A stretch of 64,000 bases of DNA, from assembly GCA_030248225.1 (NCBI GenBank), contig JASANE010000722.1, positions 36,413 to 100,412 of the forward strand. The letters run 5' to 3'. Each line of letters begins with the position of its first letter. Position 1 is the first letter of the stretch. The notes below the pieces were generated by a model, which searched no databases, was not told the origin of the DNA, and saw nothing but the letters and a program-made list of their open reading frames with translations. The position numbers and the translations under genes are program-made. Below are positions 29,101 to 41,100 of this stretch, in pieces. This DNA is from Trileptium ribeirensis (Eukaryota > Nematoda > Enoplea > Enoplida > Thoracostomopsidae).

Positions 29101-32100
29101 AAGCACAATCTAGGTATTTTAAGATGACACTAAAAGTAATACAACAAAAACGGTTAAAAAATTCAATTCTACTGCTTATATTTAGAATATTTATATGATA
29201 AAATGCTAAGTAAAATAAAGGTCCTCATATAGAAATAACATTTTCAGTAAGTATATAATAAATATGACAGAAAAACGATATACAGGTTGTAGATGCCTGA
29301 AAACCGCAATTAAATTCCATTTACAGGGGCCCCGCTAACTTAGAGACACGATTTTACCATAGCTAACCTGGACGAAATTCTCCGAGGTTGGAACTGAGGG
29401 CACTGATTTCAAAGACCCCACCCCCAATGTAACGTTTTCGGCCTTCGGAAACTCCTGCGGGGTCTAGATGAAATCACATGCTTCCGCATTCAGATCTAGT
29501 TACTCTATGGTACCCGTGTTCACCCGAAATTATCTTAGTTCGTGTTTGCACACGCAGTTAAGGACAGAAATAAATGCAAAATGTACGACCGACTTCGGTT
29601 AAACGAAAATTAGAGATATTTGGATTAAGGGATATTTTGATTTATGTTATAGTAAATTTAGTGCACCCCATAAAGCATCATATTGCTATTTCGGTTAAAA
29701 AGCTGTTACCGAACGTTTTTGGTGATCAGTAATTCGGCGTAAAACTGTTCGTGAACACAGCCCTGCGATAGGAATCTGGCCAATTTGAGTTCGCGAAAAT
29801 TACCAATTTTTTTCGTGATCGAAAAGCTACCGAATGTGCATTAGATTGGCTTTGTTGGTGAACACAGTAAGCTAACCAACAGGACCGAATAATCTGTGAT
29901 GTCAGTATTACGTTAACTTTGTTCGTGAACAGAGGCAAATACAAATGAAAAGACGATAGGCACTAGCTAACCATTTTCGTGCAAATTAAAAATCGTCAAT
30001 ATTATGTGTTTTAACTCAGGATGTAATTTCTAGTACTTGTTATTGATTTTGCAAATTTTCGGTTAGTGGAAAACCAATGGATTTTACGTATTTGTGCCAT
30101 AACACGGGTTTGCGATTCGACATCGACTATTACAAAATAGGATTGGATAATGTCCCTGCGTTAAATTGGGTACCAATTGTAATGCCGTTAAAAAATTCCA
30201 CATATAAACCTTTGTGACGAAACGAAACTGTTACAAATAAATAGATTCCTTTAATAAGCGTCTGTTCGTCTTTCGTTCACACTCACTTGCTGCGAGTTCA
30301 GTGAGCGGTAGGCGAATAACTATCAACGGAAGCGCTTAGGAATTAATCTATCCAAAAGAATATGCTACGTAGGAACGAATCATTTTACAGTGGAATTTCC
30401 GGCCGGTATGCGTATTTTTCCAAGCCGAAAAACTGTTTTTACATCGGGGTTACGTACCCAGTAACGGAGCAGTATCGATATGAGGAGACGACGACTGAGC
30501 TAATGGCATAAGTTTTCGGTAATCCATGTCCTGTGAAGGAAACATTGCAAGTGGTTGCGCATGGTGTGGCAGCCGAGAGTGGTGCGGCATGACTTGATTA
30601 TCGATTTGCGGCCCTTCATCTTAAAAGCATCAAATATCGTCAAAACATTTTTCCCTGAACGGCGAATATTGAGGAAAAATCTAACTTCTGACATTTTCAA
30701 AGGTATTGTGCTGCAACCGAGATAATTAAGCAATTCCAATAAACCTTCAATATTTCGGCACAATCAATGTTTTGAAGTATTATAGTAATAAATTTGCCCA
30801 AATATGTCTCCGTGTGTTTTTCTTAATTTTATTATGAAGCTGAATGGCAGTAAAAAAGTTGAGTGATTACACCTTGCAGATTGAGTAAAATAAATTTGAT
30901 AATAAAGTATTGCTTTGATTCAGTTTATTTCAATCTAATGGGGGTTATTCTTGTTTACACTTATCAAAAATGCTAATAAAATTCATTTCCACATTGTAAA
31001 TAGTACTTAAATAGTAATTAATACATAACAAATATAATTTAACTATTTTTTACTTTAGGCAAAATTCAGGAAAAATGAGGGCGGGGGACACGGAAAATTT
31101 TTGGTTACCCCCCGTTGACGAGACCAGTTAACCCTTTAAATCGACGGATATTGGGCACCTGTGCCATTCTGGCCCCACCAGGTCTTGCCCACAGTTTCTT
31201 CAAATCAATACCTTCAGTTATTGCTCTGTGAGCCCAAAATTAGCTAACTCAGTTCTTTTGGATTAAAAATATTCGAATTTATCGACATTCTGCCTTATCA
31301 ACTATATAAATTTCTTCTTTACTAGATATTCTAGTCAGATATTTTTTGACAGTTACACAACTATTCGCTCCCCATACACCAGCTGGGGACACCAAACGGA
31401 ACGAGGGAATCATCCCAAGTAATTTTAGTTCCCCCAGTTGCAAACTGCACAAACACAATTCATGGTAAATGCAAAATACGTATGTAATCTCTAAAACTGA
31501 GAAATAACAAATATATCAAGCCAACAGGGCTTGTAGTGCAGTCATCCCACTAACAGTGGTAGAAAAATTCGGCGTGCAGACCTGAGGAAGTAAATTTTTA
31601 CAAACTTATTATTAATTCCAAACCGATCTAATACATAGTAAAAACAGTTTGAAATAAAATTTGCCATGTTCTTTGGGCCACCAGCGCTGCATTTTTAATA
31701 AATTGGCTTAAAAATTAATAGTTATTATCTTCGTTATCGTCCAAAACATTCGAGAAACAAAAGTACATATACCTATTTTCGACACCCTACTGCAGAAGTT
31801 CATGCAACATTTACTGAAACACCATTATGCTAAACGGTTGCTAGATCTCGCAAACCTACCAATATCGTAGAGACCATGTGGAGGCCGGCCGTCGGAATGA
31901 AAGTTTCCCAATTCGTTGTGTCCGCTAAAGCCAGGTCCATGCTGAGGCCACCAATTATCTGGTCGGCCACCATGGAGCGGCATATTGTCCTAGAACATGA
32001 TTAACTCACCATATATTGTTTTCCTCCACAAACATATTTGAAAGAAAGTATGAGTCGAAAACTAAAACTGCATAAAAGGAAACATTAAAAGAAGAAGTTA

Positions 32101-35100
32101 ACCAAAACCTAAGCGGTAAACGATATTAAAGACAATACTCGATGCCAGATAAAATCAGTTGTTTCTAAGTTTACATTCAGATCAAACCGTGGCACACACA
32201 CTGGTTTCTCCAAATAAAGAAAAAGTATTTCAAGCTCTCTCAGGTTCTCCCAGTTCATGCCCCCAGATAGACATTGGTTTACCCAAGTTCATGCCGCAGG
32301 CGCTTATCTGTACGATTAAAACTTACCAAATTTCCATCTGATGGGCCAAAAATATGCAAATGATAAAAACCTCAAATTTTTCCTGCGGGCTAAAAATTAC
32401 TGAAATTTCCATATTATTGCAATAATGCATTCAGTGTCTATATTAGACATTTTTTAAGTTTTCTGACAGTTACATTTCTTTATGGTCCCCCATTGAACTG
32501 GCGAAATCGCCTCGGGTATTTTCAGCTCCCCCAGTCCCAAAATGGGGAACCCGTATATCATGCCCCCAGGTATATTTCTGATAGTTTAGAGAGGCCAGCA
32601 CAAATTCATCACGTCCAAACAGATCCGGTATTGAGTTAGAAATCTGACCGTTTCCAAAAAAACCATTGACTTGGATCCATGAAACTGGGCTCTCCTAATT
32701 GGGATTGGCGTCTGGCATTTTCAAGTGCCCCCTGGCAAAAACGGGGCGCCCCGGTTCGTGTCCTGTGACAAAATTTTATGCTCGCCCAGATTCATCGCCT
32801 TTTAGCGAATCATTTTAGTGTTTCTGGGCTCCCATTTCAAAAGAAGTCGCCTGTACAAATAAGAAAAACTGTATATAAACAAAATACAACACTCTAATAC
32901 GTAACGATTACTGATAATGCAGTCATTTTTTGGGCCTATCATCAGAAAAAATGGTATGGAGGTACCACGCCAAGGTTCTTTAGGGCATTAACTACGAATT
33001 AAATTTCTTTTGGGAAAACGGCTACCCAAAAAATTTATTTATTTAGGGGAATTGTAGGCAGCACCTTCATTCACTTCAAGGAATTCCGAGGTATTCCATA
33101 CCCAACAATGATCTTTGGTGGTAGCCAATAAAATACCGCGGTTGTTTTGTGTAAACATTATGCGATATTGAAATCATATTTTAATGAATACATTGGCGTT
33201 TTGTTTTATATCACGTTTGGGACAACGCAAATAACACAAAGTTTAATTTACTAGGTAGTATCTCGTCGAAGCCGTGAAGTTTGCGCCCAGTGACTATTAC
33301 AAATTTCAAAATTGAGTTTCCTGAGCCCTTTTAAAATTCTAGAACATTGACGGCCTGGCTTCTCCAAATAATATGGGGCTACGATGCCACTAGGTACTTC
33401 AACTCCCCAGTGTCTCCTAGTTCATATCCACTGGTATATGTTGTCATTAGTTCATGTCACCCAAGTACTTTTCTGGGCGATTAAAAATCTACCTAATTTT
33501 TCTCTGATGAGAAAATTTCAAATGTTCCCTTTTTGGCTAAAATCCCTAAATGTCTGTCGACGAGAAAAAATAGCTAAAATTTCGACAACTAACAATTTTA
33601 GCCAACTGGTATACGGCATCTTTTAGACATTTTTCGACAGATACAGTACTTTATGGTCCCTAGTTCGACTGGAGTCCCCATGTCACGACGATGACATCAC
33701 AATTTTGTTAATTTCGAGAAATCGAAGTGTACGCCACGGCCATTGTTATAGCGCATTGTCAAAACCACGCAAACCTGTATTTATACCTCCAACGACCAAT
33801 AAACAGAAACCTTCCGAATTTCCACATTACGAATTGCAGGAAAAGCTATTATTATTATTGTTTATTCTTAATTTTTGACATTTTTTCACTTTGTAGGTTC
33901 ACAGCGCTTTACGTATTCGATACACACCAGGCATATAAAATTTTTCACTGTATTTAGCGCCTCGAATAGCTAGCGATAGACAAATCGTGTTGCCAATACC
34001 GTACTAAATCAGTGACAAATCCAAATAGTATGTAGATACCATTTAAAAAATTAAGGTCTATATTGAATTAGAAAGTTATTCTGAGAGCCGGCCTGACAGC
34101 ATCATTTTGGTAACAGGCTGTTCATGCAAAAACTATGAAATCAATAATACAATATGCAAAATTCTTACATATTACTTTTAATACTCAAAAATTTTAACAT
34201 ATTATTGCTGGGCTACAAATTACTTTAAAATTATGCCAAGGGGCATGAACCGGATCCCCAGGTTCGGATCCAAGAAACAAAAGATTCTGCCAAGAGCATG
34301 AAATATCAGGTACCCCCAGATCAACCGGAAGGGATGCGTTGCAATCGAAAAAATTTCATTAATGCGTTTTTAGAGGCAACAGGACAAAACAGTTAATAAC
34401 CCGCGCCAGCAACACTTATAAAATCGCGGATAAACGCGATTTTAACCAATATAATTGATGAAATTTTTAGCAAAGATTCAAAAACGCTGATATGGCGCTG
34501 ATTTTTCCAGTCGACCATAGCGCCACCAGAAAAATATTCATGCGAGCAATTACAGTTATGTTTAGGAATTTTTATCTACGTATGTGCTGCATTGCTCCTG
34601 ATTTCTCTTACAACGAATTTAAAATATGTCTTACACTGGAAAACCATACGAAACTAAATTATTGCCGACAATGACGAGCTAGAATATTACACAAATTTTT
34701 TAGTGTTGGAATGGCGACTAACATTCGAAAGAATAAAATGCTCAAACAAATAGTCATCGTTTTACAAAGCCCCCACAAGACTGTAGCATGACACAGTGAG
34801 ATATTCCTGAATTGAGCTACTATCTACTACAACATTACGTATATATACCGCATAGTAGCCCATATCAGCACTGGGCGCGCCAGGATGATACCGATTCTGT
34901 TGCGGATGAAAATATTGCTGCTGGTCACTAAACTCGTGAAAGGGCATATCGTTCATTGACGCTGGATGTCGCAGTGGTACGCCGCGAGGAGGAGGAGCGC
35001 CGAGCAACCCTGGTCGGTGACTACCAGTCCTAATCGGCCGTGGTCCACCTGGATGCTGCATATCAATAGGTCCTGGACCAGTATGAAAACCGCCACGCGG

Positions 35101-38100
35101 CACGCCACGACCGAACATGGGTCCAGACGCACCATCAGGGTGAAATTCGTTGAACCCTGGACCAGCACTTCGAACGTTTGTTGCCATTGCAGAGGTTCCA
35201 CTGAACGAAGGCCGAAACAGTGGTCCATTGTCAATACCTAGAATATTTTGAAAATGTAAGCAAACAAGCACTGATGGGCGAGGATACACTTTGGTGAAAT
35301 AGCAGGATGTATTCACGAATATCCGAACTAACCCGACAATTGCTATTACGTATATCAAGAAATGCAAATTTTTATTTAAACTTTATCTAAGACTGCTAGG
35401 CTTTGCCTTTCTATTTTACAGCTCTATTTTGCAATGTATTAATATTACTTTAGTTTATTTTGACACTTCATTTGAAGAATATATATATGCACCGATTATT
35501 CCATTTTACGTGAGTTAAATGTGAAAAAATATAAAGAGTCCTTCGTGTGCAATAGTACCTTAACCGTCGGGGAATCTGCCGTCTATTAGAGATACATTAG
35601 ATAAACAAAACGGACACCTATATAGGTTATAATCCTTAACATTAGAGCCGCGTTATTTGCAAAAATACGCGGGTTCTCATCAGCTGGTACTACGTAATTT
35701 GTTAAATTCAAAACTTGAAATTTAACAAAATCAGCGAAAACTTTAAACGAACATATTTTAGTAATATTAAGAGTCCATTACGAAATTAATTCCATTGATA
35801 AACCATTCTAGCACGGGAACCATACATGATGATGTGGCGCAGTTTCGGTGTTACTGCCGACCAACGCTGAGGTAGCACCGAAGGTTTTGGTATATTGCCC
35901 TACTCTGCAAGGCTAATGGGATGATCAATAACCTTCCAACAAACTTAATGGTAATCGATCACCCTATCTCAACATCTCAAACATATTCGTATGGTGTTCC
36001 GTAATATAATGACATGTACTTATAACATGAAATTAATTTCATTGATGAACCATTCTAGCACGTGAACCATACATGATGATGTGGCGCAGTTTCGGTGTTA
36101 CTGCCGACCAACGCTGGGGTAGCACCGACGGTTTTGGTATATTGCCCTACTCTGCAAGGCTAATGGAATAATCAATAACCTTCCAACAAACTTAATGGTA
36201 ATCGATCACCCTATCTCAACATCTCAAACATATTCGTATGGTGTTCCGTAATATAATGACATGTACTTATAACACGAAATTAATTTCATTGATAAACCAT
36301 TCTAGCACGTGAAAAATACATGATGATGTGGCGCAGTTTCGGTGTTACTGCCGACCAACGCTGGGGTAGCGCCGACGGTTTTGGTATATTGCCCTACTCT
36401 GCAAGGCTAATAAGATGATCAATAACCTTCAAACAAACTTAATGGTAATCGATCACCCTATCTCAACATCTCAAACATATTCGTATGGTATTCCGTAATA
36501 TAATGACATGTACTTATAACACGAAATTAATTTCATTGATAAACCATTCTAGCACGTGAACCATACATGATGATGTGGCGCAGTTTCGGTGTTACTGCCG
36601 ACCAACGCTGGGGTAGCACCGACGGTTTTGGTATATTGCCCTACTCTGCAAGGCTAATGGGATGATCAATAACCTTCCAACAAACTTAATGGTAATCAAT
36701 CACCCTATCTCAACATCTCAAACATATTCGTATGGTGTTCCGTAATATAATGACATGTACTTATAACATGAAATTAATTTCATTGATGAACCATTCTAGC
36801 ACGTGAACCATACATGATGATGTGGCGCAGTTTCGGTGTTACTGCCGACCAACGCTGTGGTAGCACCGACGGTTTTGGTATATTGCCCTACTCTGCAAGG
36901 CTAATGGGATGATCAATAACCTTCCAACAAACTTAATGGTAATCGATCACCCTATCTCAACATCTCAAACATATTCGTATGGTGTTCCGTAATATAATGA
37001 CATGTACTTATAACACGAAATTAATTTCATTGATAAACCATTCTAGCACGTGAAAAATACATGATGATGTGGCGCAGTTTCGGTGTTACTGCCGACCAAC
37101 GCTGGGGTAGCGCCGACGGTTTTGGTATATTGCCCTACTCTGCAAGGCTAATGGGATGATCAATAACCTTCAAACAAACTTAATGGTAATCGATCACCCT
37201 ATCTCAACATCTCAAACATATTCGTATGGTATTCCGTAATATAATGACATGTACTTATAACACGAAATTAATTTCATTGATAAACCATTCTAGCACGTGA
37301 ACCATACATGATGATGTGGCGCAGTTTCGGTGTTACTGCCGACCAACGCTGGGGTAGCACCGACGGTTTTGGTATATTGCCCTACTCTGCAAGGCTAATG
37401 GGATGATCAATAACCTTCCAACAAACTTAATGGTAATCAATCACCCTATCTCAACATCTCAAACATATTCGCATGGTGTTCCGTAATATAATGACATGTA
37501 CTTATAACACGAAATTAATTTCATTGATAAACCATTCTAGCACGTGAACCATACATGATGATGTGGCGCAGTTTCGGTGTTACTGCCGACCAACGCTGGG
37601 GTAGCACCGAAGGTTTTGGTATATTGCCCTACTCTGCAAGGCTAATGGGATGATCAATAACCTTCCAACAAACTTAATGGTAATCGATCACCCTATCTCA
37701 ACATCTCAAACATATTCGTATGGTGTTCCGTAATATAATGACATGTACTTATAACACGAAATTAATTTCATTGATAAACCATTCTAGCACATGAACCATA
37801 CATGATGACGTGGCGCAGTTTCGGTGTTACTGCCGACCAACGCTGGGGTAGAACCGACGGTTTTGGTATATTGCCCTACTCTGCGAGGCTAATGGGATGA
37901 TCAATAACCTTCCAACAAACTTAATGGTAATCGATCACCCTATCTCAACATTCAAACATATTCGCATGGTGTTCCGTAATATAATGACATGTACTTATAA
38001 CACGAAATTAATTTCATTGATAAACCATTCTAGCACGTGAACCATACATGATGATGTGGCGCAGTTTCGGCGTTACTTCCGACCAACGCTGGGGTAGCGC

Positions 38101-41100
38101 CGACGGTTTTGGTATATTGCCCTACTCTGCAAGGCTAATGGGATGATCAATAACCTTCCAACAAACTTAATGGTAATCGATCACCCTATCTCAACATCTC
38201 AAACATATTCGTATGGTGTTCCGTAATATAATGACATGTACTTATAACACGAAATTAATTTCATTGATAAACCATTCTAGCACGTGAACCATACATGATG
38301 ATGTGGCGCAGTTTCGGTGTTACTGCCGACCAACGCTGGGGTAGCACCGAAGGTTTTGGTATATTGCCCTACTCTGCGAGGCTAATGGGATGATCAATAA
38401 CCTTCCAACAAACTTAATGGTAATCGATCACCCTATCTCAACATCTCAAACATATTCGCATGGTGTTCCGTAATATAATGACATGTACTTATAACACGAA
38501 ATTAATTTCATTGATAAACCATTCTAGCACGTGAAAAATACATGATGATGTGGCGCAGTTTCGGTGTTACTGCCGACCAACGCTGGGGTAGCGCCGACGG
38601 TTTTGGTATATTGCCCTACTCTGCAAGGCTAATGGGATGATCAATAACCTTCAAACAAACTTAATGGTAATCGATCACCCTATCTCAACATCTCAAACAT
38701 ATTCGTATGGTGTCCCGTAATATACGTAATGACATGTACTTATAACACAACAATAATGTTCCAAATTACTCCAAAATAATTGGATTTACATTTTTTCGTG
38801 ATTTTCAAGAATATACAACATTGTTAACATTGATTTTGGTGAATATTTTTTGTTTAAGCACTGAAAATGGTTATTTTTCGGCCTACACTTGATTTTACAT
38901 AAGATTTTTTTCATAAATAGTCGAAATGTGAGCGATTTTTAGGACGATCATTTTTATGATACCAGAACATACTTGGTCGGTTGATCTGGAGAGGAAGCCA
39001 AAATTTACATGGGGGCATAGCCTGGAGAAAGCCGTCGAAATCCTGCGGTGAATCTCGATGATGTTGCGGGACTCCCACCGCCGCTATAGATAGGCCAGCG
39101 AATAGGGGTAAATTTCAGTGTCTTTTAGCACAGCAGCAAGAATTTGGTAAGTATTTTTTACAAACACAGACACCTTCGAATATTTTTTGCCTAATGTAAA
39201 AAATTAAAATTAATTTTAGCGGCTCAAAAGAGTACCCCAGGGCACGAATTAGGAGAGACAAAAGTTTACCTTGTGCACGAGCTGTGGGAGACTGAAAATG
39301 TCGATATATATACTTGGCAGACTTCCCCGTATTTGCAGAAGCCAGCTTGGGACTAATCAATACAATAGTAATTTGTATTCCGCATACCATAAGAATCGCC
39401 GCGGTTATCATTGTGAAGGCTAGAGCTGTTGTGCAGCCCACCAGTATCACTTCCATGGCCATGAGAGTTGGGCACAAAGTCATCGCGATGGTGTTGCCCG
39501 GTTTGAGGCGGCTCGTCATTTTTTGGCCGTTGTTCATTCTCATTGTCCATGTCGATTTCCATTTCAGCGACGACGTCTTCAGCAGCTGAATTACTAGCAT
39601 CAGCAGGAGGTTTTGGGATACCATGCTCATCGTTAGTTGTATCTGTATTACTTATGCTATCTACAGCTTTTGTAGAATTGCTCTGAGCAGCTTCAGGGAG
39701 TGGCGGCAGTGGAACATTTTGTTGTTGTTGCATTGCACACTGCGCGTCTTTCATTGCGATCCATTGTTGCGCTAAGCTTGCCCAATCAACTGTAAACATA
39801 ATAATTCTACAAATATGTCTAAACTAGTAACTCTATCGAGATTGCAGAACGTAGTGAAGCATAGGTACACCTACGCCTACGCCTTTTGCGTGCACGTCAA
39901 ATCAGCTCTCGATAACATTCGTTGATATCCTATATGTGAACACCATGCAATACCAGCACAAGTTACAACAATATTATGAAAGTCGCTTGTCGTCTCCGAG
40001 TTATGGCCGAGCATACTAACATTGACTGAATTTAAAAGCTATCGGATGTCTTTGCAGATGAGAACACGTTAAAAACGCTTTGTAAAACTACTTCTGTTGC
40101 TCCCAATACACAAATTCAATGCTTCGAACTTCGATTTCGTGTTCCTAGAAACAAGAAAAAAGCAATCAAAGAAAAAAATTCAAAAGCAAATTCAACCCAC
40201 ATTTTGACCTCTGACCCCGAACCAAAGGGGCACCATACCCTTGTACGCATGGGTCGCAGAGTAAAACCAATACCGGCAATGAGTTTCCCATGCCCGAAAA
40301 CCCCCAGGTAAAACTTATCAGTCGCCCAAGACGTCAGAACAAAATTTCAAATTTTGGGTCGAGGAACCATGAAGGTGCCATACCTCAAACCCCATAACTC
40401 TAAAACCGGAGCCTTAATCGATAAACAAAAAAGTAGCATCGGCATTTATCATTTTACTACGAAATAAAACCATCCAGAGAAGGAAATTCGATAGTTATGA
40501 TAAAAACAACCTTGCTTCCGTGAAGGGTACTAAAAAACCCTCATTTTGACCTCTGACCCCGAACCATGGGCCGTCATACTCCTGTACCCACGGAACCATA
40601 GGTCGAAGAGCAAAACCGGCACCGGCAATGAGTTTCCCATGCCCGAAAACCACCAGGTAAAATTTATCAGCCGCCCAAAACGCCAGAACAAATATTCAAA
40701 CTTTGGGTCGAGGAACCGTTGGGGCGCCATACCCCCATACCTCAAACCCCATAGATCCAGAACCGGAGCCTTAATCGAAAAACAAAAAAGAGGCATCGGC
40801 ATTTATCATTTTACTATGAAACAAAACCATCCAGAGAAAAAATTCGATAGTTAAGATAAAAATAACCTTGCTTTCGTGAAGGGTACTAAAATGGGGTAAA
40901 ATGGGGCCAAAACCACCACATTTTGACCCCTGACCCCGGAACCAGACCCCAAATCAAAAACGCTCGGGGATGTACACAGTAAATCGACTATGCCGGTTCG
41001 AATGAGCCCAAAGTCATGAAAATTGGTTAAGGCGTTCTGGAGTTATGGCCGATCACACACACACATACGGAATTTAAAAGAATTCACCCCTGCAACAAAA

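Noticed and set aside
34250..34275. GGTTCGGATCC-like box suggesting a tRNA
   Set aside because: No A box, acceptor stem or cloverleaf could be built around it.
34966..35241. Plus-strand open frame opposite PNISR exon 3
   Set aside because: Shadow of a GC-rich exon on the other strand.
35780..38748. Regular repeat array considered as CRISPR
   Set aside because: Units are 247 bp head-to-tail with no unique spacers, inside an animal gene intron; it is a satellite.
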